Source: Antricoccus suffuscus
GTDB taxonomy: Bacteria > Actinomycetota > Actinomycetes > Mycobacteriales > Antricoccaceae
NCBI RefSeq assembly: GCF_003003235.1
Contig: NZ_PVUE01000004.1
Span: 1 to 64,000, forward strand
Direction: 5' to 3'
DNA: 64,000 bases
Below the pieces are notes generated by a model. The model saw only the letters and a program-made list of their open reading frames with translations. It did no database searches and was not told where the DNA came from. Every line of letters starts with the position of its first letter. Within the stretch, counting starts at the first letter, position 1. Positions 1-9,197 of the stretch are shown here, one piece after another. A program made the position numbers and the translations under genes.

Positions 1-17
1 CTGCCCCTTAGCTTCAA

Positions 18-1208
18 TCACCCTGCTACGACAGGGCAATGGTGGTGGTCTCTCACCTCCACTCGATCGATCAGCGCCTCACGGCGCTCGTGGATTTGGC
101 ACCACTCCGGCGGCACATCACAGCCCGGAAACGAACAGCCGCCGTCCCGCGTGACCAGGGCGATGTACTGACTACCAGTCGCGAGCCTGGTCGCCCGGCC
201 CAGGTAGAGCACGACGCCGTGCGCGTCCAGGACCGCCGGCAGGAACCGCAAGTGCGCGGCCTCCGCGATCAGATCACGGACCGGGACCTGCACGCCGTGC
301 GTGCTACTCGCGTACCCGCAGCCACTCATCAAGTCCTCAAGACGGATCGTGGTGATCACGGTCCCCCGCGTACCGCCACGAGCGGTACTGGGGTTCGTGT
401 CCAGGAGCCGGTTGAGCGCGTCCAGCAGTGCGTCATGCATCCGCTGCCCGGCGGTCCGCGTGTCCCGCCCGGACTCGTCGGCGGGCCTCGGCGCGGCGAG
501 CGGGTTCAGAGCGGCGCGGAGTTTCGCGAGCAGTTCCGCGGTCACAAATCCGGTGACCTTCCCGTTGTCGTGTAAGTGCAGGGCACGCTGCCGCTGGCGT
601 TCGTCGTCGACCGGCTCGTTGCCGTCCGGGTCGAGCCGGTCGATGATCTCCGCCGCGAGGTGCTCGAGGTCGCGGGGCCCGAGAGTGTCGGTGTGGTTGG
701 TCAGGATGGTCTCTGCCTCGTCCAGGTCCGCGGGGTCGATGTCGGGACGGCCGTGGAGGCGGTGCAGCATCTTGTGGATGACCCGAGCCTGGGCGGGCGT
801 GACCCGGCCCGCTCGTTGCCGGTCGGCGAGGTAGGCCCGTTCCGGCGGCATCGCCTGCCCACCGAGAGTGACCCTCTCTCCGAGTCTCTTCGCGGCCTCG
901 ACCCGCGCATACGCGTCGGAACGAGTAATCCGCAGCGTTTCGGTGAGCAGAGTGACCGCGTTCCGCGTGGTCAGGACCTCCGCCGCGCGGGTGTCCTCCA
1001 GCGCCCCGACGATCGCGTGGTCCAGGGCGGCGAGACTGTTCCGGATCTTCTCGAGGTCACCGGTGAACGCGAGCAAATCTCTCGGCCCCAGCCCACTGAG
1101 CGCGCCCCGGGTAGCAGTGGCGATCAGTTCGCGGGCCGCATCGGCAAGGGCGCGCTGGCCCTCGGTGAGCAGGTCCCGTACGGGCAGGTACGCCACGCTC
1201 ACAAGCAC
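18..1208 (-). pseudogene. DUF222/HNH endonuclease-like protein, 3' end damaged
   Basis: This 396-residue protein has the helical DUF222 architecture of the actinobacterial 13E12-repeat family. Members normally end in an HNH nuclease domain with two CxxC-type zinc pairs. The first part of that domain is visible near the C-terminus (CSFPGCDVPPEWCQIH), but after it the sequence turns into REALIDRVEVRDHHHC and stops, so the His-His-Asn catalytic core is missing. I read this as a gene that has lost its 3' end by deletion or frameshift, and nuclease activity is unlikely. It stands alone, is transcribed leftward and ends 17 bases from the window edge. DUF222 genes are multicopy in actinomycete genomes and often recombine with one another. 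Confidence 0.7.
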
Positions 1209-1428
1209 TCACCACCCTTCCGACCCAGTGCACTACTAGTACGTATGATCGATGTACATATGTTCGATTTTAATCTTTATCGCGCTGCTTGTCTAGTGGT
1301 CATGCCGTGTTTTTCGGGGATTGTTGGTGGCGCGAGGAACGACCCGCGAAAGCGGACTCGGCCGGGTCGGAAGCGCGAAACCACCCGACAGAGCGCGTTG
1401 GCGCGGGCCGGACCAGGGCGCCGAACTA

Positions 1429-1857
1429 CTAGCGAGCGGGGGCGCCGTATACCCGGTCGATGGGGATTCGTAGCACCACTCGTTTGTCGGCGACCATCGC
1501 GCGACGGTAGTCGTCCCAATCGGGATGCTCACCGACGAGCGAACGGTAAAGCTCGACAAGCTCCTCGACCGCGGCATCGTCTGGTTCGCGAGCGACCTCG
1601 GAGAGTTGCGCCGTACCCTCGACCACCGTGTACGACCATCCGTCCTTGCTGCTGACGTGCCGTGACACTCGCGGATCGCGGCGCAGGTTGCGGGTTTTGG
1701 CACGATCGTCGGTCACTGAAACCTTGATGAGCGCGCGCGCCTCGTCGTAATGGAAGTTGATGTTGGACAGCTGCGGACGGCCATCACGCTTCAACGTCAC
1801 GAGTATGCCGAGGGTGGTCGACTTCAAAGTCACCAACAGTGCGCGATCAAGTGCCAT
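1429..1857 (-). CDS. PPOX-class F420-dependent oxidoreductase
   Basis: This 142-residue protein is a split-barrel flavin/deazaflavin-binding protein of the Rv1155-like PPOX class. The N-terminus (TLGILVTLKRDGRPQLSNI) is the usual first strand pair that cradles the cofactor, and NLRRDPRVSRHV followed by GWSYTVVEGTA is the typical central barrel. The C-terminal YRRAMVADKRVVLRIPIDRVYG matches the end of the TIGR03618 group. Such proteins reduce small substrates with F420H2 in the cytoplasm; the substrate here cannot be inferred. The length is normal. It lies 9 bases from the stop of the permease gene transcribed in the same direction, so the two may share a transcript. Confidence 0.8.
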   Translation of the reverse strand: MALDRALLVTLKSTTLGILVTLKRDGRPQLSNINFHYDEARALIKVSVTDDRAKTRNLRRDPRVSRHVSSKDGWSYTVVEGTAQLSEVAREPDDAAVEELVELYRSLVGEHPDWDDYRRAMVADKRVVLRIPIDRVYGAPAR

Positions 1858-1866
1858 GCACTCATG

Positions 1867-3165
1867 TTACGAGCGATCCTGGATCGGTACGACGACCTCG
1901 CGGACGATCAGTTGCACGGCCGCCGCGACTGGCACTGCGAGCAGTGCGCCGGTGACGCCGAGCAGTGCGCTGCCGATCAGGATCGCCACCACCACCGTCG
2001 CGGTCGAGATGTCAACCTGGCGGCGCATCACGCGCGGGTAGAGCCAGTAAGCCTCGAACAGGTGCTGGGCAAGATAGAACAGTCCCGCGATGATGCCGAT
2101 CAGCAACGACTGGGTAAAACCGAGCAACGTCATTGCCACGCCGATGATGACCGGACCGACGACCGGGATGAAGTCGAGGATGGCTGCGGCAAGGGCGATG
2201 GCCCAGGGATACGGAAGCCCCACGATCGCCGAGAAGACTCCTGCGACCACGCCAGCCTGCACGGCGACGATCGTCGCGCCGGATAGATAACCGCCCATCT
2301 GCTTAAGGACCTTGTCGCCGAGCTCGCCGACCCGGATCCGTTTCGAGGCCGGCGCCAAGCGGTACGCCGCTTCCTTGATCTTCGGGAAGCCCGCGAGGAA
2401 GAACAGCGCGAGGATGAGGATGATGAGCAGGTCAAGCGCGACGCCCGCGGCCGTAACTCCCGCGGTCAGGATGCTGTCGGCCGCGCCGCCGCCGATCTTC
2501 TGTAGCATCCCGGAGCTCTGGATCTGATCGATGATGTGGAACTTGTTGTCGATGTCCTTGATCGTCGAGTTGTTCTGCAGATTTTTCACGAGTGAAGGGA
2601 TCGACTGCGCGAACGCGATTACTTCGGTGACGATCGGCGGCACGATGGCATACACCGCGGCCGCGAGCACTCCGAGCAAAATGAAGAAGACCGTCGTCAC
2701 CGCCCAGGCCCGACGAAACTTGCGTCGGATGAAGAACTGGACGGCAGGCTCCAGCCCGATCGCGACCACGGCGGCGATCGCTATCACGACCAGCGTGTCT
2801 CGAATTGACTCGAGTGCAAGGTACGTGATGTAGGCGAGTATTACGCCGATCGCGCCGAAGAACCCGGTCCGAAACGGCCGGAAGTGCACAGGCTCGTCGC
2901 TACCTTCCGCGGCATATTCGCCCGTGACCATCGCATCGGCGTGAGCGGCGCCTAATTCTGCGGCACGTTGATGACGTAGCGCGGTCATTCTTCCGGTAAT
3001 CCGCGCCAACCGACGTCGCTCGGTGGCGGCACGCTCTGTCTCGCCCGATGGCGTTGACTCACTGGATTTAGGCGGGTCACCACCCGGATTGGCGCGGTCG
3101 GGGCCGGGTACGTCGGCGTTGCGTGGCCCGGAGCCGTCGCCGTCTGGATCATCGGTGCTCGTCAT
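1867..3165 (-). CDS. AI-2E family transporter (PerM-like permease)
   Basis: This is a 432-residue polytopic membrane protein of the AI-2E/UPF0118 family. After about 90 hydrophilic residues there is a pair of membrane segments (GVILAYITYLALESI, VIAIAAVVAIGLEPAV), a third (VTTVFFILLGVLAAAVYAIV), an extracytoplasmic-type helical region, and then four to five C-terminal helices. The latter contain the family hallmark PYPWAIALAAAILDFIPVVG. I chose the ATG at 3165; a TTG 27 bases upstream is possible. Family members include sodium/proton antiporters and putative exporters, so the substrate is uncertain. The acidic, proline-rich N-terminus looks disordered. Confidence 0.85.
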   Translation of the reverse strand: MTSTDDPDGDGSGPRNADVPGPDRANPGGDPPKSSESTPSGETERAATERRRLARITGRMTALRHQRAAELGAAHADAMVTGEYAAEGSDEPVHFRPFRTGFFGAIGVILAYITYLALESIRDTLVVIAIAAVVAIGLEPAVQFFIRRKFRRAWAVTTVFFILLGVLAAAVYAIVPPIVTEVIAFAQSIPSLVKNLQNNSTIKDIDNKFHIIDQIQSSGMLQKIGGGAADSILTAGVTAAGVALDLLIILILALFFLAGFPKIKEAAYRLAPASKRIRVGELGDKVLKQMGGYLSGATIVAVQAGVVAGVFSAIVGLPYPWAIALAAAILDFIPVVGPVIIGVAMTLLGFTQSLLIGIIAGLFYLAQHLFEAYWLYPRVMRRQVDISTATVVVAILIGSALLGVTGALLAVPVAAAVQLIVREVVVPIQDRS

Positions 3166-3285
3166 ACGGGAGAAATTACCCGTATGCGCCAACTTCTATG
3201 CACCGCCATACCGACACCTCGGCATGGGATTGAACTTACAGATCGCGATAGGTAGGGAAGGCAGCAAACCCGTAGGCTGACGCAT

Positions 3286-4614
3286 GTGACCACGCCACCG
3301 ACGCACGCTCCTCATCTAGAGGAGCATCTGCACGCTATGCGCGGCTCACACGCGCTGAAAAAGATGTTCAAAGAACGCGATTTTCGGCGCATCTACTTCG
3401 CTCGACTTCTCGCGCAGTTCGCCGACGGCATGTTTCAGGCCAGTCTCGCCGGGTCGGTGTTCTTCAACCCCCAGCACGCGTCAACCCCCGCGGACCTCGC
3501 CGCTGGTTTCGCGGTCCTGCTGCTGCCCTACTCACTCATCGGGCCGTTCGTGGGCGTCTTCCTCGACCGGCTGAGCAGACGCAACTTGATGGTCGCCTCC
3601 AACATCACCCGCGGCGTACTCGGACTGTGTGTCGCCGCGACCATCTGGTTTGGCGCGCAACAGATGAGCCTCTATGTGCTGGCGCTGCTCGCGCTATCGC
3701 TGAGCAGATTCTTTCTCTCCGCTCTCTCCGCATGCCTGCCGTACGTCGTCGAGCGACGCGTGCTGGTCAGCGCCAACGCCTTCACCACGACGAGTGGCAC
3801 GGTGACGACCATTATCGGCGGCGGCGCGGCTATCGCCATCCTCTTCTTCACCGGCAAGGATGACCATGGCTACGCGATCACGTGTGTCGCGGCCACCATC
3901 GGCAGTTTCCTTGCCGCGGCAGTGATGTCCAGGTTCGGCAAGGACACGCTCGGCCCCTCCGCGCAGGACCGCGCGAATCGCTCCGGCTTCCTCCACGTGG
4001 TGCGAGGCATGGCCCAGGGTGTGGCGCACCTCCGCGAACGACCCGCATGCGCCGGCGCGATGATCGCGGTTGCGATGCACCGGTTTGTTTTCGGCGCTAT
4101 GACCGTTGGCATCCTGCTGTTGTTCAAGTGGCATGTCCACGCGTCCGGGCTGCTGCGTAACGACCTCGGTGGCGTCGCCCAGGCGCTGGCCCTCGGTGGG
4201 CTCGGCGCAGGACTCGCCGCACTAGTCACGCCCGCGATCACCCGAGACATTGGCAAAAGCGCGTGGGTGGCGCTGACCATCGGCGTCGGCGGCACGATTT
4301 CGATGCTGCTGCTGTTGCCGGCAAACGGATGGCTGGTGCTGATCGCGGGGTTCGTGATGGGCTTCGCCGGTCAAGGTGCCAAGGTCTGCAGCGACACGAT
4401 CATCCAAGAGTCGGTGCTCTCGTCGTACCGCGGCCGCGTCTTTACCGTCTACGACACGCTGTTCAACGCAGCGTTCGTGATCGGCATCGTGATCGCCGCA
4501 TTTACGCTGCCGCATGACGGGCGGTCCTTCGGCTTCTACACCGGTTGCGCGGTGCTGTACGTGATCACCGGCGCCGTTTACCGCTACGTCAGCAAGAAGA
4601 ACAAGCACGGGTAA
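3286..4614 (+). CDS. MFS transporter
   Basis: This 442-residue protein has 12 predicted membrane segments in the layout of the major facilitator superfamily. The loop between segments 2 and 3 reads GPFVGVFLDRLSRRNLMV, the MFS motif A (G-x3-D-R-x-S-R-R). The second half repeats the fold, with VMGFAGQGAKVCSDTIIQE in a late helix. The start is a GTG, because the overlapping ATG at 3284 is followed directly by a stop. The acyl-CoA ligase begins two bases after this gene's stop, so the two form an operon. The pairing suggests uptake or efflux of the ligase's carboxylic-acid substrate, which is an inference only. Confidence 0.85.
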   Translation: MTTPPTHAPHLEEHLHAMRGSHALKKMFKERDFRRIYFARLLAQFADGMFQASLAGSVFFNPQHASTPADLAAGFAVLLLPYSLIGPFVGVFLDRLSRRNLMVASNITRGVLGLCVAATIWFGAQQMSLYVLALLALSLSRFFLSALSACLPYVVERRVLVSANAFTTTSGTVTTIIGGGAAIAILFFTGKDDHGYAITCVAATIGSFLAAAVMSRFGKDTLGPSAQDRANRSGFLHVVRGMAQGVAHLRERPACAGAMIAVAMHRFVFGAMTVGILLLFKWHVHASGLLRNDLGGVAQALALGGLGAGLAALVTPAITRDIGKSAWVALTIGVGGTISMLLLLPANGWLVLIAGFVMGFAGQGAKVCSDTIIQESVLSSYRGRVFTVYDTLFNAAFVIGIVIAAFTLPHDGRSFGFYTGCAVLYVITGAVYRYVSKKNKHG

Positions 4615-4616
4615 GA

Positions 4617-6140
4617 ATGACGCACGTCGGTCCACACAAGGAAGAGGTACGCCGGTTGAACAGCGAAACACTCTCTGAAGCGCCACCGCAGACTCTGGTT
4701 GCGAGGTTCGCCGAGCTCGCGCAGGCAGCGCCGGACCGGCCGGCCATCACCTGCGGCGCGGACACGATCACCAGAATCGAGCTGGATCGGCGTACCAACC
4801 GGCTCGCGCGCGCCTACCAAGAACTCGGCGTCACGAAAGATTCGTTCGTGACGATCGGGCTTCCCAACAGCATCGAGTTCCTGGCCGCCGCCATCGCGGC
4901 CTGGAAATGCGGTGCCACTCCGCAGCCGATCTCGTCGCGACTGCCGGGGCGCGAGACGGCGGCCATCATTGCGCTGGCCGAGCCGACCCTGGTTGTCGGG
5001 ATCAGCGAGCAGGACGCGCCCGGATTTACCGTCGTACCGCCTGGCTTCGAACCGTCGGCCGATCTGTCGGACTCGGCGTTCGACATGGGCGCGGCGGCGT
5101 CCCTGAAGGCGCCGACCTCCGGTGGCAGCACCGGTCGGCCGAAGCTCATCGTGGCTGGTGACCGCGCCGAGGCGGACAACCTCACACCCTTCGCGCGGGT
5201 CCAAGGCATGCAGGACGACGACACAATTCTGATCACCGGTCCGCTGTATCACAATGCGCCGTTCACGCTGTCCTTCTGCGGGCTGTCCCTCGGTGGCCAC
5301 ATCGTCCTGATGCCGCGCTTCGACGCCGCCGAGTCGTTGCGGCTGATCGAGACGTACGACGTGACCTGGATGTACGCCGTACCTACGATGATGAACCGCA
5401 TCTGGCGTCTTCCCGAATCCGAGCGGACGTCGTACGACGTGAGCTCGTTGCGCAACGTCATGCACATGGCCGCGCCGTGCCCGGCGTGGCTCAAACACGC
5501 TTGGATCGACTGGCTTGGCGCCGAGGCCGTCCTCGAGCTGTACGCCGGCACCGAGGTGCAGTCGGTGACCGTCGTCAACGGCGTCGAATGGCTCGCCCAT
5601 CCCGGCACCGTCGGGCGGCCGGTCGTCGGGGAGATGATCGTGCTCGGACCCGACGGGTCACCGCTACCGGCCGGCGAGGTCGGGGAGATCTGGATGCGCC
5701 GCGGCGAAGGCCAGGCTGCGCCGTACCGCTACATCGGTGCCGAGGCGCAGACCATAGGCGACGGCTGGGAGACCGTCGGCGACATGGGTTCCATGGACGC
5801 CGAGGGTTATCTCTACCTCGCCGATCGCAAGTCCGACATGATCGTCGTCGGCGGCGCGAACGTCTATCCCGCCGAGGTCGAAGCGGCACTGCTCGAACAC
5901 CCACAAGTCAGCTCGGCGGTCGTGATCGGGCTGGAACATGAGGACCTAGGCCACGTGCCGCACGCGCTCGTGCAGCTCGAGACGCCGCTGACCGATGACG
6001 ACCTTCGCGACCACCTGGCGGAGCACCTGGCGCGCTATAAGATCCCGCGGTCGTTCGAACGCGTCACCGAACCGCTTCGCGACGACGCCGGAAAGGTACG
6101 CCGCGCCGCGCTGGTCGCCGCCCGCAAGAAACCCACGTAA
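4617..6140 (+). CDS. AMP-dependent acyl-CoA ligase
   Basis: This 507-residue protein belongs to the ANL adenylating superfamily. The phosphate loop is TSGGSTGRPK (about residues 168-178), the SGGSTGRPK variant seen in bile-acid/steroid-type CoA ligases. It is followed by YAGTE and by the hinge region GYLYLADRKSDMIVVGGANV, and the C-terminal lysine lies in RYKIPRSF. It should activate a carboxylic acid to acyl-AMP and then acyl-CoA in the cytoplasm. Two starts are possible: the ATG at 4617, which gives a 2-base gap from the MFS gene, or a TTG at 4656 that sits 8 bases after a good AAGGAAGAGG ribosome site. The last codons lie in a 50-bp tandem repeat that spans the stop. Confidence 0.85.
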   Translation: MTHVGPHKEEVRRLNSETLSEAPPQTLVARFAELAQAAPDRPAITCGADTITRIELDRRTNRLARAYQELGVTKDSFVTIGLPNSIEFLAAAIAAWKCGATPQPISSRLPGRETAAIIALAEPTLVVGISEQDAPGFTVVPPGFEPSADLSDSAFDMGAAASLKAPTSGGSTGRPKLIVAGDRAEADNLTPFARVQGMQDDDTILITGPLYHNAPFTLSFCGLSLGGHIVLMPRFDAAESLRLIETYDVTWMYAVPTMMNRIWRLPESERTSYDVSSLRNVMHMAAPCPAWLKHAWIDWLGAEAVLELYAGTEVQSVTVVNGVEWLAHPGTVGRPVVGEMIVLGPDGSPLPAGEVGEIWMRRGEGQAAPYRYIGAEAQTIGDGWETVGDMGSMDAEGYLYLADRKSDMIVVGGANVYPAEVEAALLEHPQVSSAVVIGLEHEDLGHVPHALVQLETPLTDDDLRDHLAEHLARYKIPRSFERVTEPLRDDAGKVRRAALVAARKKPT

Positions 6141-6230
6141 GCACCAGCCGCAAGAACCACAGTCGCCGCCCCGCATCCAAACCCACGTAACCACCAGCCG
6201 CGGAAACCCCGGTCGCCGCCCCGCATCCAA
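6131..6230. repeat. 50-bp tandem duplication spanning the ligase stop codon
   Basis: There are two adjacent 50-bp copies, 6131-6180 and 6181-6230. Each begins ACCCACGTAA and ends CGCATCCAA, and they differ at a handful of positions. The first copy contains the final ligase codons and its TAA stop, so the second copy repeats the gene end, including a second stop. Confidence 0.9.
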
Positions 6231-6293
6231 GCACAAATGTGCCCACTCGCAGCACCGAGCGGCCGTGACCGCTGAGGATCGTCACATTTGTGC
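6231..6293. repeat. Palindromic element A (inverted repeat upstream of DUF559 gene)
   Basis: The 11-base arms GCACAAATGTG (6231-6241) and CACATTTGTGC (6283-6293) are exact reverse complements separated by 41 bases. The interior carries CGCAGC-CC, which is also found in element B at 7379-7441. The element sits between the ligase 3' repeat and the DUF559 gene. Confidence 0.8.
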
Positions 6294-6382
6294 CCGGCTG
6301 GGCAACACAGCTGGGGAGGTTACGCCGTACGCGCCTGTGGATATCTTATGCACGCGCCCGCAGGAGTTGGCAGGCTCGACGG

Positions 6383-7303
6383 ATGCAAGTCTCACTCAAC
6401 CTTCGCCGCCCATTCACGTCAGCGCAGGCGCGCGAAGCGGGCCTCAGCCGTGGACTGCTTGCCGGGCCGAAGTTTCGACGGGTCGTTAGCGGTGTCTACG
6501 TCGAGGCGGGCACCCCAGACAGCCCATGGACACGAGCCGCGGCAGCTCTCGCCGTACACCCGGGTACGGCGCATATAAGCCACACCACCGCCGCTCAACT
6601 CATGGGCCTGCCGGTCGCGGCAACAGCAGACGTGCATGTGACGGTCCTCAACCAACGCGACCGGCGCCCACGCGCGGGGCTCGCCTGCCATACCCTGCCT
6701 GGATCCGACTACATGATCTACCAAGGGCTACGCGTGTCGCCGCCGCTACAGCAGTTCATCGAGCTCGCCGGGATCCTCAATTTAGTCGAACTCGTTGTTG
6801 TGGGCGACGCGATGATCCGACAGCTCGGGCTCACTCGCGAACAAATTGTCGCTTATTGCGCCGCCTGCAGCGGCGATCACGCGGCGGCGGCTCGGCGCGC
6901 TGCGGCCTACGTCCGGGCCGAGGTCGACTCGCCAACCGAGTCACTGCTTCGGATGCTCATCGTTCTGGCCGGCCTTCCCGAGCCAACTGTCAATGTGATG
7001 CTGCGCGACGACTCCGGCGTAGTCGTCTACCGCCTCGACATGGGATACCCCGACATCAAGTTGGCAACCGAGTACGACGGTCGCCAACACGCCGACGACT
7101 CGAGGCAGTGGCACCGCGACATTCTTCGTCGCGAGGAACTTGAGTCCGACGGGTGGCGGCTGGTGGTTATAACCTCACCCGGCATCTACCGAGATCCGCT
7201 ACAGACCTTGACCCGGGTGCGCGACGCGCTCGTAGCGCGCGGTGTCACCGGTTTGCCCCGGCGGTTTTCGGCCGAATGGCGCCGATTCTTCCCGCCCCGG
7301 TGA
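6383..7303 (+). CDS. AbiEi-like winged-helix plus DUF559 (Vsr-like) endonuclease domain protein
   Basis: This protein has 306 residues. The N-terminus (RPFTSAQAREAGLSRGLL, then FRRVVSGVYV) is the winged-helix start typical of AbiEi-type proteins that carry DUF559. The C-terminal region has the Vsr/PD-(D/E)XK-like signature EYDGRQHADDSRQWHRDI (from about residue 230), followed by LESDGWRLVVI. DUF559 is related to very-short-patch-repair nucleases, and AbiEi proteins are antitoxins of type IV systems, but there is no AbiEii toxin next to it here. I chose the ATG at 6383 because upstream in-frame sequence is not family-like. It sits alone between two convergent housekeeping genes and is bracketed by two related palindromic elements. 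Confidence 0.75.
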   Translation: MQVSLNLRRPFTSAQAREAGLSRGLLAGPKFRRVVSGVYVEAGTPDSPWTRAAAALAVHPGTAHISHTTAAQLMGLPVAATADVHVTVLNQRDRRPRAGLACHTLPGSDYMIYQGLRVSPPLQQFIELAGILNLVELVVVGDAMIRQLGLTREQIVAYCAACSGDHAAAARRAAAYVRAEVDSPTESLLRMLIVLAGLPEPTVNVMLRDDSGVVVYRLDMGYPDIKLATEYDGRQHADDSRQWHRDILRREELESDGWRLVVITSPGIYRDPLQTLTRVRDALVARGVTGLPRRFSAEWRRFFPPR

Positions 7304-7378
7304 CGCGCACGACGCCGCACTCAAGCGCGGATTCGGCTCGATAACGCGGTCGGGAACGGCGATCGCAGGAGGACATCG

Positions 7379-7441
7379 ATACAAATGTGCCAAGACGCAG
7401 CGCCACAGAGTCCGGACTGCTGCGACCCGGCACATTTGTAT
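7379..7441. repeat. Palindromic element B (inverted repeat downstream of DUF559 gene)
   Basis: The 13-base arms ATACAAATGTGCC (7379-7391) and GGCACATTTGTAT (7429-7441) are exact reverse complements with a 37-base spacer. The arm core ACAAATGTG and the internal CGCAGC-CC match element A, so the two belong to one repeat family. Total length is 63 bases, the same as element A. Confidence 0.85.
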
Positions 7442-7457
7442 TGGAACACCCGATTCA

Positions 7458-7618
7458 GGTCGGTCGCCGGGGAGTCGCGGGTCAGCTACCGGGGTGGATT
7501 CAGGTCGGTCGTCGGCGTTGTCGCGGGTCAGCTACCGGGGCGGCTGAGGGTCAGCTGCCGAGGTTGTCGCGGGTCAGCTACCGGGGTGGATTCAGGTCAG
7601 CTACCGAGGTTGTCGCGG
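7458..7618. repeat. 23-bp minisatellite (7 units) entering the 3' end of the tRNA nucleotidyltransferase gene
   Basis: Seven consecutive 23-base units start at 7458, 7481, 7504, 7527, 7550, 7573 and 7596. Most begin GTCAGCTACCG. Two unit types appear: one ends GGTTGTCGCGG, the other GGGTGGATTCAG. The last unit (7596-7618) is the native 3' end of the leftward gene and encodes its final residues and stop, so the array looks like serial duplication of the gene terminus. Confidence 0.9.
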
Positions 7619-9069
7619 GCCCATTCTTTGAGTTCGGCGACGGCCTCGTCGCGGGGCATCGGGCCGCGGTCCAGGCGCAGTTCCTTGAGGTAGTTCCACG
7701 CCTTGCCGACCATTGGGCCGCCGGGAATCCCGAGAATCTGCATGATCTCGTTGCCGTCAAGGTCCGGCCGTACGGCGTTGAGGTCTTCCTCGGCTTGGAT
7801 CTTGACGATCCGCTCTTCGAGCCTGTCGTACGCCGCCGACAGCGCCGCGGCCCGTCGCTTGTTGCGCGTGGTGCAGTCCGACCGGACGAGTATGTGCAGC
7901 CGCGGCAGCAGGTCGCCGGCATCGGTGACGTAGCGTCGTACCGCCGAGTCGGTCCACTGCCCGCCCGAGAAACCGTGGAAACGCAGGTGCAGAAACGTCA
8001 AGTCCGAGACGGCTTCGACTATCGCCTTCGAGTAGCGCAACGCGCGTAGCCGTTTACGGACCATTTTGGCGCCGACGACCTCATGGTGGTGGAAGCTCAC
8101 ACCGCCACCGGACTCGTGCCGGCGGGTCGCGGGTTTGCCGATGTCGTGCAGGAGCGCGGCGAGTCGCACGACCAGGTCCGGTCCGCCCTCCGGCAGCCGA
8201 TCCTCCAACGCGATCGCCTGGTCGAGCACTGTCAAGGAGTGCGAGTAGACGTCTTTGTGCTGGTGATGCTCGTCGATCTCCATCTTCAGCCCTGGCAGCT
8301 CCGGGAGTACGACGTCTGCGACACCGCTGGCGACCATGAGCTCGAGCGCAGCGCGGGGGGCCGGCGCCAGTAGCAGCTTCGACAGCTCGGCCTGAATACG
8401 TTCGGGGGTGATGCGGTCGAGCTGATCGGCCATGTCGCGGATCGCGAGCGCGGTCTTGTCCTCGAGCGTGAACCCGAGCTGCGCGACGAATCGGATCGCG
8501 CGCAGGATCCGCAACGGGTCGTCGGCGAACGACTCCTGTGGATACGCCGGAGTCCGCAGTACGCCGGCGGCGAGATCTCGCAGCCCGCCGTGCGGGTCGA
8601 CGAACGACCCGTCGCGCAGCCGGATCGCCATCGCGTTGACCGCGAAGTCGCGGCGGACGAGGTCGTCGGCCAAGTTGTCGCCGTACACGACCTCGGGGTT
8701 ACGCGAGACGCGGTCGTAACGGTCCGCGCGGTAGGTCGTGATCTCGATCTGGAAGCCGTGGTAGCTCAACGCGATCGTGCCGAAGTCGATGCCGGTCGTC
8801 CACAGCGCCTCGGCGTACCCGTCGACCAGCCGCAGTACCTCGTCCGGTCGCGCCGATGTCGTCAGGTCCAGATCCGTGCGGGTGGCATCGGACAGGTCGA
8901 GACGGTCGAGCAGCGCATCGCGTACCGGACCTCCGACGAGCGCGAGCTCGTGACCGGCGTTCGTGAACCGGTTGACTAGCTCGCCGAGGATCGGCTGCAG
9001 CGCCGCGACGACGAGGCCCGCCGTACGCCGTGCCGACTCGTCGGTGATCATTTCGCGCGCCGCCGTCAT
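7597..9069 (-). CDS. cca: CCA-adding tRNA nucleotidyltransferase with HD domain
   Basis: This 490-residue protein has the class II nucleotidyltransferase head domain. Residues near 45-75 read LVGGPVRDALLDRL followed by RTDLDLTTSARPDE, the GG...D-x-D metal site. The neck follows (RDFAVNAMAIRL, then LRILRAIRFVAQLGF). The C-terminal HD phosphohydrolase domain has HQHKDVYSHSL and LAALLHDIGKP. It completes or repairs the CCA end of tRNAs in the cytoplasm. The M. tuberculosis orthologue in this position is annotated pcnA. It is divergent from the NUDIX gene, and the ATG at 9069 fits the family. Its stop lies in the 23-bp repeat array. Confidence 0.93.
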   Translation of the reverse strand: MTAAREMITDESARRTAGLVVAALQPILGELVNRFTNAGHELALVGGPVRDALLDRLDLSDATRTDLDLTTSARPDEVLRLVDGYAEALWTTGIDFGTIALSYHGFQIEITTYRADRYDRVSRNPEVVYGDNLADDLVRRDFAVNAMAIRLRDGSFVDPHGGLRDLAAGVLRTPAYPQESFADDPLRILRAIRFVAQLGFTLEDKTALAIRDMADQLDRITPERIQAELSKLLLAPAPRAALELMVASGVADVVLPELPGLKMEIDEHHQHKDVYSHSLTVLDQAIALEDRLPEGGPDLVVRLAALLHDIGKPATRRHESGGGVSFHHHEVVGAKMVRKRLRALRYSKAIVEAVSDLTFLHLRFHGFSGGQWTDSAVRRYVTDAGDLLPRLHILVRSDCTTRNKRRAAALSAAYDRLEERIVKIQAEEDLNAVRPDLDGNEIMQILGIPGGPMVGKAWNYLKELRLDRGPMPRDEAVAELKEWARDNLGS

Positions 9070-9197
9070 CGCTCAACCAGCGAGCGTGCGGATGTGACGG
9101 GCGAGGGGGCGGGTACGGGAGATTCGTGCATAGCCTCGCCAGCGTACTTGGCGTGCGGTGACGGAGCTATCACGCGCTGCCGCGATACCGTAGGCAT

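Noticed and set aside
7458-7618. 23-bp repeats considered as a CRISPR or iteron array
   Set aside because: Units are directly adjacent with no spacers, and the last unit is the coding 3' end of a gene; a minisatellite is the simpler reading.
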